Program-made: the position numbers and the translations under genes
In this document: positions 1-8,234 of the stretch, one piece after another
Layout: the number at the start of each line of letters is the position of its first letter
How positions within the stretch are numbered: position 1 is the first letter of the stretch
Assembly: GCA_018398765.1 (NCBI GenBank)
Contig: JAHBMJ010001511.1
Location: 9,469 to 30,329 of the forward strand
Source of the DNA: Chromera velia
Lineage: Eukaryota > Sar > Chromeraceae
Reading direction: 5' to 3'
DNA length: 20,861 nucleotides
Notes under the pieces: generated by a model
The model's input: the letters and a program-made list of their open reading frames with translations, nothing else
Told to the model about the DNA's origin: nothing
Database searches by the model: none

Positions 1-78
1 CAGGCAGGCAGGCAAGAAGGAGAGAGGCAGGCAGGCAGGCAGGCAGGCAAGAAGGAGACAGGCAGGTAGGGAGGAAGG
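1..78. repeat. CAGG-type tetranucleotide microsatellite
   Basis: Runs of caggcagg are interrupted by aagaaggaga and gtagggaggaagg. The tract is purine-biased and degenerate, and it continues off the left edge, so its full length is unknown. A similar CAGG/CAGA tract occurs at 16577-16616. It lies downstream (in gene sense) of the visible exons of family copy A. Confidence 0.9.
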
Positions 79-1150
79 AGGCCCGTCTTTCTTTCGAGTC
101 CAGTCTACTGACTTCACGAGAAGGGGGCTCACACAAAATCTGTCCTGTATCTCTCTCCCCTGTCCGTCCCTTCCCATTATCACCGCCATAGGGAAAACGC
201 CTCATTATATCAGGCTGCTGCCCAAGTCTCTAGCTGTCCCGAACCGCTCATCCCTCTTTTTTTTTTCGTCTCCCATTCCTTCTCCACAAACTTCACACTG
301 AGAGGGAGACCCATACAGAAAGCAATAAACCTCTCTTCCTCTCCATGCAGCCTTTCTCCCTCGCCGGCGTGCACCTTTCTTTCACGCATCATGACTGAAG
401 GATTCCACACAAAACTCTGCGAAAAAAAGAAATACAAAACCACAAACAGAAACGGGGCCGCACCGAAAATCAGCGCTCACGGACCTTCTAGGCCCCTCAT
501 CGTCTCCTGCACCCACAGCTGTTTGTCGCGTGCGTGCTGCAATTCCCACACACAGGGAAGGGAGTTGAAGAAATTGCTGTGAAATACGTTTGCGTGTGCG
601 TGTCGGTGCGTGTGCGCGTGTGTCAGTCAACAACCGTTCGATTGTGTGTGTCACAGACAGGGACGAGTCCATTGCAGTCGAACCACTGCAGCTGAGAGTG
701 AGGGGAAGGAGGCGTCGATTGATCTCCAAAGGATAGGGGCGCTCTCAATTCAATTCCTGTCTTGATCTAGAGTCGCCATCAGTGAGCAGCTACGAACGAA
801 CGCAGAGAGGGAGACGGGAAGGAAGAGACAGAACTTGAAGACAAATCGACTGACCTCAGCCAGCCTCTTGTTGATGTCCTTCCTCACTTTCTTGAGGTGA
901 GCTGCACAGAAGAAAGAGCAGGACAGGATGTAAGCCAGGACGCCACAACATCAGAAACGGAAGAATGACAGACAACACAAACGACGACGTGGCAGAACAG
1001 CGAGGCGGTGGAATCAATCGACCAAAACCGCTGAACTGGGAGAGAAAGAACGGAGAATCAGATCACAGAAATGCCCGCAACCTCTCTTTTGCCTCCTACT
1101 GTCGACTGACGATCCAATGAATCAGGGAGGGCCCCCACAGGGAAACTCAT
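1..1150 (-). CDS. Copy A of an unrecognised multi-exon gene family (3' part off window)
   Basis: I do not recognise the family; the exons were found by comparing this copy with copies C (8235-10357, +) and B (11002-12646, -). Start exon 1082-1150: ATG at 1150, beginning MSFPVGALPDSLD, 23 codons, donor gttgcg. A second exon near 986-1035 (FSGFGRLIPPPRC) has uncertain borders and phase. Exon alpha 855-901 (47 nt; LKKVRKDINKRLAE, donor gtcagt). Exon beta 635-685 (51 nt; WFDCNGLVPVCDTHNRT). Exon gamma about 485-536 (DKQLWVQETMRGLE). Exon delta about 386-416 (EFCVESFSHDA). All of these read open in the frames shared with copy B. Homology to copy C continues to about 110, where no exon is clear. 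The later exons (GRPIP and NUMOD1-like) would lie left of base 1. This is the least damaged copy, so it could be functional, but phase across the second exon could not be made consistent. The conserved plus-strand frame at 391-582 is antisense to gamma and delta. Confidence 0.5.
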
Positions 1151-2688
1151 CTTTGCCTGCACCACAGCAAAAAAAGACCGAACGTCAAAATGGACAGCAG
1201 AGAAAGAGACACGAATCACGACCGTTATTTGCAAATCGTAATTTGTGTCTTCTCTTTTTTCTGCCGCACAATCTTGGAGGAGCAGGGATCCGGTCATGCA
1301 ATTGAAAGGTTCAAGGACTCCCCGATCAGTCGGAAGGTCTTCTTTGATGAGCGAGTTGACCTATCTTTGAACCGAAAGGGCATGGTAGCCGCATGCAGCA
1401 GGCCAGGTGCATCTCTTCTTTCAACAATTGACCTGTGAACTTTCGCACAGGATTATCGTTTCTCTACGAAAGAATTGAGTGGATGAATCCTTTCAGATCG
1501 AGAGCCCACCTCTGTACGGCGTGACGGACACCACAAGAAGGAACGAGAGGCGGAGAGAGACTTCAACAAAAGAGTCAACCGAAATCACACAGATATCTGA
1601 TCAGACATGAGATCTTTTTTTGGTGATACTCCAGACGTGATCTCGCGTCGATATGCTTACCTCTACTGGCTCGGAAAAACAGTGTCACTCAGATTCGGCT
1701 CCTTTCCATGAGGCTTTTTCTACGAGCTCTTTCTTTCATCTCTCTCTCGCACCAACTCATAGCACGCAACACAAAGACATCCTAAGAAACACAGACAATT
1801 TTCAAAGAAAGCGAGCAAATGTACACGAAAATGAAAACCCCCCTGCTCCCCCACATCCTGACCTGCTGAAAAGATGTGAAACAGGGGTGGAGACGGGGAA
1901 ACGGATGGAGGGCTGAATCAGATCCGAATCTCCCGCAAAGTCTTGTGTGTGATCCGCTCAGATGCCGTGCCAGGGTGCTTCAGCAAGAAGAGCTAATTTC
2001 TTCCTGTATGAAAACTGTAAGCCCCGTACCAGTTCCCTGCGGCCTCTGCTGAGAGAAAACGATCAAATCACCCCCCCTCAGGCAGCCTGCTGTCTCCTGT
2101 GCTGCAAAGGCCGAGCTGGAAATCTTAAATGAATAAGGACGAAGAAAATGTGAGAATCCTCAACCACTCTGGATGTATATTAATATCAGAGCGGATACTA
2201 TAACTGTAGGCACACAAATCCCGCAAATCCGCTGGGGGGGCACTTCCTTCGCAAAACGCCATCCCCATATAGCCGCTCGCACGGAGCTCGCGCAGAATTT
2301 TTTCGCGCGGGATTTTTCCTGACGCACGCAACGCACGTATGCAGCGAAATTGTCTGAAACATCATTGCTATCCTCCAGCCGAAGCCTGTCCTCTGTCCAG
2401 CATGCCTCTGCTTTTCTCCGTCAATCCGCTTTTCTGCAAGGACTGCGAAACTCCCAACCAAGGTCAATAAATCGCCACTCCGAACATATGAAGTACGTAT
2501 CATTTGTTTGCCGTCTCCGCCTCCGTCTCCTTCCCTCATATGAGACGCAGTCATATTAGATAGACGACTTTGTCCCGTCTGACATCTGGGTTTGTCCCCC
2601 TATCGAATTTGACATGCCTCCGTCACTTTTGTCGTTGGCCTTTGAGGGCATTTACCAATTTGTCACAGTTTTCTTTTGATTCTCCTGT
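1151..2688. other. Intergenic/5' region, no recognised gene
   Basis: From 1151 to about 1310 the sequence still aligns (on the minus strand) with 8235-8388 upstream of the start exon of copy C, so it is the family's leader or an upstream intron. From 1310 to 2688 I see several short open frames on both strands, none with recognisable motifs or a homologous partner in the window. A pyrimidine-rich stretch precedes the Helitron-type exon. Confidence 0.4.
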
Positions 2689-3618
2689 ATGAAAACCCGC
2701 CGGCTCCTTCGTGCTGTACGTGTGTTGTGTGTGGTATCGCATCTGTGTGTGTGGACGGGAATGGCGGCTAACCAGATATATCCACCTCCAATCGCACATC
2801 CGCCTCCCCAAATCCTTGGCCGCGCTGGAGCCGCAATAGGAAATATTGCTGCCCCACTGCCGCCTCTTCAGCCTCCGCCACCACCGCCTCCTCCCGTTCC
2901 TCTGCCCCCACTGAGGCCGCGGCTTCCACCAAACTACATTGCACCCCCTGCGCCACCAAGACTCCATGGGAACAGAAACTTCCTCAGAAACCCGACGAAA
3001 GGTCAGCTAACCTTCTATCTTCTCTCTCACTTCGCTCAGACATGTGCAAACCCACGAACAAATTTAACCACCGCCTCCGCCGTCTCCCTGTGTCTGTCTG
3101 CAGGTTGGGCTTTACACAGCAGGTACTCCCCAACAATCCCTGGTTTTGCACCAGGAAATTACCTTCCCGCCGGCCTGTACATGAACCCCCACGTCTATGA
3201 TATATTGCGCAGAGTCGCTCCCGGCTCAGCAGACTTTGAAGGCCCAGTGCAAGAATGCCCCAGATGCAGAGCTCAGGTCTGGAAGGGGGAAGAGGTCTCG
3301 ACAAATCGCAATTACGGAGCCGCCAAGTTTTCCATTTGCTGCTCACATGGGAGGGTGCAGTTGGAACGATTCTCAGACCCTCTGGCAAGCATCAAAAACC
3401 GCCTTCAGCATGGCCACCCAGATCACGCCCATCTCATTGAGAACGTGCGTGCTTTCAACACGTCCCTCTCATTTGCCTCTGTGGGAGTAGAGATAGACCG
3501 TCTCCCTTCGGGTGTGCAGTCGTTCAAAATCGGGGGAGCTCTCTGCCACAAAATGGGCAGCCTCAAGGTCAGTCAAACGGGAAGTTGCTCGCATGGTGCA
3601 TCTCCACGCCAGCTCTAA
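2689..3618 (+). CDS. Helitron-type replication protein, N-terminal zinc-finger-like region (partial)
   Basis: The frame starts at ATG 2689 and reads 309 codons. Residues about 5-26 are basic then hydrophobic (LLRAVRVLCVVSHLC), resembling a signal peptide or anchor. Residues 31-92 are proline-rich with an uninterrupted eight-proline run. Residues 188-292 match the region that precedes the Helitron_like_N domain in Helitron Rep/helicase proteins: a CPRC pair (190, 193) with AQVWKGEE, then FSICCSHGRVQL (Cys 217/218), then LIENVRAFNTSLSFASVG, then FKIGGALCHKMGSL. Order and spacing match that family. A likely intron at 3002-3103 (102 nt, aaag/gtcagc ... ctgcag) is a multiple of three, so it does not break the frame. 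A donor gtcagt at 3568 follows GSLK, so the last ~16 codons to the TAA at 3616 are probably intron. The HUH nuclease and helicase parts that should follow are absent; the GTCA satellite comes next. It is therefore a truncated Helitron, or a host gene that captured this exon. No Helitron termini were identified. Confidence 0.75.
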   Translation: MKTRRLLRAVRVLCVVSHLCVWTGMAANQIYPPPIAHPPPQILGRAGAAIGNIAAPLPPLQPPPPPPPPVPLPPLRPRLPPNYIAPPAPPRLHGNRNFLRNPTKGQLTFYLLSHFAQTCANPRTNLTTASAVSLCLSAGWALHSRYSPTIPGFAPGNYLPAGLYMNPHVYDILRRVAPGSADFEGPVQECPRCRAQVWKGEEVSTNRNYGAAKFSICCSHGRVQLERFSDPLASIKNRLQHGHPDHAHLIENVRAFNTSLSFASVGVEIDRLPSGVQSFKIGGALCHKMGSLKVSQTGSCSHGASPRQL

Positions 3619-3740
3619 GAGTTAAAGAATACACGATAGGCTGGATGGATGTGCCCCGCGCAATGAATGTAGCATGAATAAGTGAGCCAACGAGGAGATC
3701 TTGGACTCTCGGGACCTTGCCCGTCGGCTGAAGTGATTCC

Positions 3741-4380
3741 TCCTTCAGTCATGCAGTCAGCTGGCCGGTCAGTCAGCGAGTCAGTCAGCGAGTCAGTCAG
3801 CAGTCAGTCGGCATGTATTAATACGTGAGTCAGTGTGTAAGCCGTTCAGTCTGTTATGCAGTAAGACAGATAGTCAGCCAGTTAGCCAGTCAGTTTGCCA
3901 GTCACGGTGAGTCATGCACAGTCAGTCAGTCAGTCAGCCTGCCAGGCACACAGCCAGTCAGCCAGCTGTGAGCGAGCGAGTCAGCAGTGAATCGGTGAGC
4001 ATGTGAGTGAATTCGTAAGCCGTTTACCTCATTGGTCGGTTAGCCAGCAGTCACAGTTAGTCACCCAATCAGTCAGTCTGCCAGCCAACTAGCCAGTCAG
4101 TCAGTCAGTCAGTCGGCCAGCCAACTAGCCAGTCAGTCAGTCAGTCAGTCAGTCGGCCAGCCAACTAGCCAGTGAGTCAGTCAGTCAGTTAGTCAGTCAG
4201 TCAACCAGTCAGTCAGTCAGTCAGTCAGTCAGTCGGTCTTTCAGCCCATCAGTAAGTCTTTCAGTCAATCGGTCAGTCAGTCGCAGTCAGAAAATGAGCC
4301 CATCAGTCAGTCTTTCAGTGTGTCAGTCAGATAGTCAGACAGCTAGTAGCCCAGTCACCCAGTCAGGCAATCTTGCATGT
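3741..4380. repeat. Degenerate GTCA/CAGT satellite with higher-order units
   Basis: About 640 bp built almost wholly from gtca, gtcg and gcca tetramers. A higher-order unit containing ccagccaactagcc recurs at 4081, 4117 and 4157 (spacings 36 and 40), each followed by uninterrupted cagt runs. The array is most regular at 4040-4260 and most decayed at its edges. Because gtcagt also serves as a splice donor nearby (3568; the alpha exons), the array contains many donor-like hexamers. Confidence 0.9.
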
Positions 4381-4991
4381 GCAGGTTCGGTCTGTCTGAA
4401 TCAGCTGTGCATGCACATCGAATCATCTGAAAGTGCGTAGCGGGAGAATGGAGACTGGCGAATCGTGTCTTGGTGGGAGTTAACAGGAAAGGGTTTAAAG
4501 CTGACAGAGCTGGGAGGGTTCGTGAGGCACAGTAAGGACGGCTTTACGTTCTCAGCAGGAACTCTCATGGCTGTCTGGTTCATTAATTCGTTTTATGTGT
4601 ATATTCCTAGGCTGGAATCCTAGCTAGGTATATTCGCAGGTTGAGTCGGTCCGGGTCGGTCATGTTACTAGTTATTTTAATGAGAAGTAGCATCCTAGGT
4701 AGCATCTCAAGAGGGGAATCTCAGGGGATAACTAAGATCATAACTTTTGAGCTATAGCTTAATTCAATTTTAAACTTTGAAGTATCATACTAGGTATCAT
4801 AAGTTAAAAGCCAAAATTGAAGCTGTACAGTTTTCTAATAGAAAAACCTATCACCGCGTTGAAATGATTTTTTGTTTACGAGGAAATCAGTCCTGCCACA
4901 GCGCAAAACTAGGTGCAAAAGCGGAAAAAAAAAAAATCTATTTTTTTTTTATAGATTATCATTAGGCTAGCAGTTAGGTTTGCTTTGCATC
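4381..4991. other. AT-rich, CTAG-rich non-coding region
   Basis: No gene recognised. From about 4590 the sequence becomes AT-rich and carries eight CTAG tetramers within about 380 bp (for example cctaggctgg, cctagctagg, cctaggtagc), far more than the one to two expected by chance. The same texture recurs right of the LINE (7260-7680) and near 16020-16400, suggesting remnants of related retroelement sequence. Confidence 0.4.
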
Positions 4992-5144
4992 GTACACCGT
5001 TTACGGCATAGGCTAGACCTGTGCGGGCCGGCCAGGGAGGTCTGATGTGTCTACATGCTTTCTTTGGCAGCTGTACGTCGGACATTTGGCATTGGGGCGG
5101 GAGGCCAATCCTCCGGACATAAATCTTAATCCTAATCCTAAATC
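4992..5144 (+). repeat. Repeat R, copy 1 (direct repeat left of the LINE)
   Basis: Starts at accgtttacggcataggctag, contains cagggaggtctgatg and gtcggacatttg, and ends in short tandem taatcc units. A second full-length copy in the same orientation lies at 7353-7515, differing by scattered substitutions and a 10-nt insertion. The oligomeric tail resembles a SINE or LINE 3' end; no A/B box of RNA polymerase III was seen. Confidence 0.85.
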
Positions 5145-5178
5145 GGTGAGAGCACGGGTGAAGGGAACGAGCATATAG

Positions 5179-5322
5179 TACCCGAAAGACAAGAGACTCA
5201 AGCAAGGAGGCCCGAGCGGCCCTTCCCTTTACTCTGTGTACACACATGACTTGCCAGAGGAAATAGGAAAGAGGAGAAGACAGAGACGACAGACCGATAG
5301 ACAGAGGCTAAAGATGCCAACA
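5179..5322 (+). pseudogene. LINE reverse transcriptase fragment, motif before the catalytic box
   Basis: Open after a TAG at 5176. It encodes KQGGPSGPSLYSVYTHDLPE, matching the conserved QGxPxGSxLSPxLYxxYxxDLPE segment that precedes the catalytic aspartates of LINE reverse transcriptases. The frame closes at TGA near 5320, and the protein resumes in another frame at 5341, so there is a frameshift here. Confidence 0.75.
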
Positions 5323-5340
5323 TGAGAAAATCGGAGGTAG

Positions 5341-6013
5341 GTCGATTTCTTTGACAATGTTCCTCTGTTTGCAGATGACACAACGCTCCTCAAATCCTCA
5401 GATAGACAGTTGAACCTTCTTCTTTCGAACCTTGTAGCCTTTGCAGAACTTCTCCGTCTTCTATTTTCTGACAAGTCGAGATTAGTCTGGTTTGGCCGCA
5501 TCGCATCAAGAAAAAAAGAAGAAGTTAGACTAGGGGAGATAGTGATGAAAGAAGCAAGAGAGCAACCCTACCTAGGACTAGTCCTATCCGCCGACTGCAA
5601 ACTAGAGACCATGATGGAGGCACGGTCAATTAAAGCAGAGAGATGCATGCAGGGACTGATGGGGAAGATAGGAAGGGAGGGAGGGATTCCACCCACTGAT
5701 TGCTTCAATATATTTAAACAGACACTGCACGCCGTATGGTTATATGAATATGAAATCCATGCATGCCTAGATAGCGCATATGCAGAATTCGACGAGAAGC
5801 AAAGGAGATTTGTCAGGTTTGTTTTGCGTCTGAGAAAGAAAAAAACTTGTAACACACTGATGATGCAAGGAGGTTTCATTCTGATCGATCTTGAAGTGGC
5901 TTCCAGAACGATCCGGTGGGTAGGGAAGGCTTTAAAGGAGAAAAGAAACGAAGCGGTAGGGCAGGCAATCCTCACATGCCTGAGAAAAGGGGTAGAAAAC
6001 GAAATGGGGGGGG
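5341..6013 (+). pseudogene. LINE reverse transcriptase fragment with FADD box
   Basis: Open after a TAG at 5338. FADDTTLL at 5368-5391 is the YxDD-type catalytic box (FADD variant). LNLLLSNLVAFAELLRLLFS and KSRLVWFGR then match the thumb-side region of LINE enzymes, and YLGLVLSADCKLETMMEARS matches the YLGVxLDxxLxWxxHI motif. The downstream part (KTCNTLMMQGGFILIDLE) resembles the linker toward the C-terminal domain. No ATG is in place because the element is truncated. The frame runs into a poly-G tract and an N at 6014, so the downstream frame is uncertain. Confidence 0.85.
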
Positions 6014-6014
6014 N
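6014..6014. other. Assembly gap (single N) at a poly-G tract
   Basis: The bases left of the N (5998-6013, aacgaaat followed by G8) are repeated right of it (6016-6034). This is what an unmerged overlap between contig ends looks like. The G count, and therefore the LINE frame across this point, cannot be trusted. Confidence 0.8.
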
Positions 6015-6475
6015 GAACGAAATGGGGGGGGGGGGAGGAATACATCATTTTCATATTTTCCCTCATCTGAAGCAATGTGCACAGGCACCCTACACAGACA
6101 GAAGAATGCACCTTTTTGCAAAAGAAAGACTAAAAGGAAGTGCAGGGCAGAGAGGAACACAGGTAGTCAACGAGAGAGTGGACGGGATAGAGAGATAGCT
6201 GCTGAAGAGAACAAAAAATGAGCTAGACAAGAAAAAGAGAGAGACGTTTGCACATAGAATAGAAAGAAATATAAGAGAGAAGAACAGTCAGGAGAAGGCA
6301 GAACTGACAGGAGTGATAATGACTGACGTACACAGAAAGGCCCCAAATGGAAACCGTCTCCACCTTTCTTTGTTTGAAGACAGAGCAGGTAGAAAGGTTG
6401 GCTCGACAATGAAAATAGACAGAGAGAGAATAAGGAGAGCCCCTTTTTACTATACGAGAGTGGCCCCGCGATTAA

Positions 6476-7072
6476 AACACAGGAGGAGAGCAGCATGCAA
6501 GGTGGGAGACAGGGCTATGGCTACGACTCAAGAAAAAATTCCCAGGACCGGTAAGGGGGGGAGAGAAGGTACCATTACAGAAAAAGACGTGCCAGTTCTG
6601 TCGAGGGTGGTTGAGAATCGAGGTGGTGGAAGATGAAATCCATCTGGTGACAGAATATCCTGTTTTTAACAGAGAGAGAGCAGAGATGTTCAGGAAGATA
6701 GAAGAGAAATGGAACAGTAAGATAGAAGAAAGAGCCAGAAAGGCAGCCACAAAAAGAGAAGAGCTCAACAAAGAAGAGGGAAAAAGAGACAACTCGACGC
6801 TTTTCTGCTTTCTGTTAAATGAATGTCATGCCGCAGTGGATGAGTTTTTGGGATGGGCGTCATTCAGACGGAGGCTGTTTAAGGAGTGTCCAGGATGGTA
6901 CGGACATATAGAGGGAGACGCTCTGGCGGCCAAACATACAGGAATCACCGGAAGGCAGTGGGCGATCAAGAGGCTGACAAAAGAATATGAGGAGACGATT
7001 GATAACTTAGAGACGACCGAAGGAGCATTTAGGTGGGGAAGTAGGGAGCCGCAGAAGAAGATTGATAATTAA
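6476..7072 (+). pseudogene. LINE C-terminal region with damaged zinc knuckle
   Basis: Open from the TAA at 6473 to the TAA at 7070. Around 6590-6680 it encodes CQFCRGW, then EDEIHLVTEYPVFNRERAEM. This matches the C-terminal CxxC...EDExHxLxxCPxY motif of LINE proteins, but the last metal-binding Cys is Tyr (TEYP), so the knuckle is probably non-functional. It lies in a different frame from the reverse transcriptase. The downstream ~130 residues are charged and unrecognised. Confidence 0.7.
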
Positions 7073-7330
7073 AGCGAACAAGAAGAGCGAGAAAGCCCAA
7101 ATTGCATGCCGTTTCAGATCGATTTTCAGGCCGGAAAGCCAACACGGATCCAGAGCCATGGCTCGAACAACGAATAATCATGCAACAGCGGCCAGGGCAA
7201 CAGACTCTGGCGGGCCCCGAGGGTGGGGTCTGATACCTCAGCTTAGGCTGGGGAATGCCCTACTCTGCTAGCTCTGGCGATAGATAGACATAGCGGGAAG
7301 GCCCTAGGGTAGAACATACTAGGGAACATA

Positions 7331-7351
7331 TCAATCAATCAATCAATCAAT
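7331..7351 (+). repeat. (CAAT)n 3' tail of the LINE
   Basis: About five caat units follow gggaacatat. The same junction (ggaacatat then caat units) occurs at 16280-16319, which supports reading it as a retroposon tail rather than a chance microsatellite. Confidence 0.75.
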
Positions 7352-7352
7352 T

Positions 7353-7515
7353 GTAAACCGTTTACGGTATAGGCTAGACCTGTGCGGGCCAGCCAGGGAG
7401 GTCTGATGCGTCTAGACGCTTTCCTTGGGAGCGCTTAGGAGCTGCACGTCGGATATTTGACATTGGGGTGGGAAACCAATCCTCCGGGCATAAATCCTAA
7501 TCGTAATCCTAAATC
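7353..7515 (+). repeat. Repeat R, copy 2 (direct repeat right of the LINE)
   Basis: Same orientation and extent as 4992-5144, starting at aaccgtttacggtataggct and ending in cctaatcgtaatcctaaatc. It begins immediately after the (CAAT)n tail. Compared with copy 1 it has a 10-nt insertion near 7427-7440 and scattered transitions. Confidence 0.85.
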
Positions 7516-7978
7516 AATGCCTCTGACTGTCAGAGCTAATTATTAGATATTATTATATCAATTTATATACTAGTTTATATACTAGCCGGCACCTACTTTA
7601 TGTAAATACATTTCAATTTATTCCATATGGAACTAGTTCCCTAGTATTCTTTATACCTAGTTAGTTGTGCAATGATCGAATTTAAAATGAAATTTAGTAA
7701 GAAATTCATTAATAATTTGTACCCAAAAATCAATTATAAATTAGAAGTTGACTTTAATAACCCTCCAAGGAGCTCTTCTCCTCAATTGCCACCACGGGCT
7801 TTTTTTGGCAGTGTGCCGCAGACTCATTGCATGCAGGCATTTGCAATTGCGTTGAAAAAGCAAGCAAATCGGGCTTTGCAAGTAAGCGTGGAGAAAAAAC
7901 GAGAGGACGGATAATCGAAGAGGAACACAAGGAAGGAGAAGAAAGACCCTTGAGAACACTTTGTTAAACTTCCTGCAG
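7516..7978. other. AT-rich region with one possible small exon
   Basis: 7516-7780 is AT- and CTAG-rich with no coding signal. At 7837-7881 a 45-nt stretch between gcatgcag and gtaagc encodes AFAIALKKQANRALQ. It has the size and borders of the 47-nt alpha exon of the nearby family and could be a diverged relative belonging to copy D, but the residue match is weak. Confidence 0.25.
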
Positions 7979-8234
7979 CCAACTAAGGTGCATCCAAGAA
8001 TATGGGAAAGGATGAGTGGAAGGCCGATCCCGGGAAAAAAATGGTAAAAACGGATTAGCGAAACCCAGAATAGTTGGTCTCCCCCCCCCCCCTTATCTGA
8101 CCGCGTCCAAAGTGTAACAACAAAGAGAAAAAAGAAAATAGAGGAGTGCTGTATGCACGGATAGACAGGTAGGCAGGCAGGTCCTCTCCCTTTTCAGTTG
8201 AAGATTCCTCCACGACCTCACTTGACTCCTGCAC
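7979..8234 (+). pseudogene. Copy D of the unrecognised family: GRPIP-exon fragment
   Basis: The exon after tgcag at 7978 encodes PTKVHPRIWERMSGRPIPG then KKW, stops at TAA 8045-8047 (where copy C has CAA, Gln), and continues in frame as KRISETQN up to about 8072. A pyrimidine-rich intron follows, homologous to 9811-9949. A second short exon begins at 8198 after ttttcag (LKIPPRPHLTPA). At about 8235 the sequence changes from family 3' sequence straight into the 5' leader of copy C, so D looks like the 3' part of one unit joined head-to-tail to the next. No start or terminal exon was seen for D. Confidence 0.6.

Larger units (their letters stand above)
5179..7351 (+). mobile_element. 5'-truncated, decayed non-LTR retrotransposon (LINE)
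   Basis: The element contains the back half of a LINE-type reverse transcriptase, a C-terminal zinc-knuckle region, a 3' untranslated region from 7073, and ends in a (CAAT)n microsatellite at 7331-7351. The endonuclease and the first reverse-transcriptase motifs are missing, as expected from 5' truncation during target-primed reverse transcription. At least three reading-frame changes are needed to follow the protein from 5179 to 7072, and an N gap sits at 6014. The exact 5' border lies between 5145 and 5179, and I could not identify a target-site duplication. Repeat R flanks it on both sides in the same orientation. Confidence 0.85.

Noticed and set aside
391-582. Plus-strand 63-codon frame conserved with 11962-12159 (KKYKTTNxNGAxPKISA)
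   Set aside because: It is antisense to exons gamma and delta of copies A and B. Minus-strand exon borders, shared with copy C, explain the conservation; the plus frame has no counterpart in copy C.
382-729. Long minus-strand frame beginning MEINRRLLPLTL as a single gene
   Set aside because: It reads through an intron and runs in the wrong frame for exon beta (GSTAMDSSLSV instead of WFDCNGLVPV, which is the frame conserved in copy B and in phase with its neighbours).
2125-2331. Minus-strand frame with REKILRELRASGYMG
   Set aside because: The local charged pattern looked protein-like, but there is no splice-consistent extension, no homologue in the window and no recognised motif.
3741-4380. 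GTCA array considered as a CRISPR array
   Set aside because: No constant repeat with unique spacers; it is slippage-type tetranucleotide satellite in a eukaryotic context.
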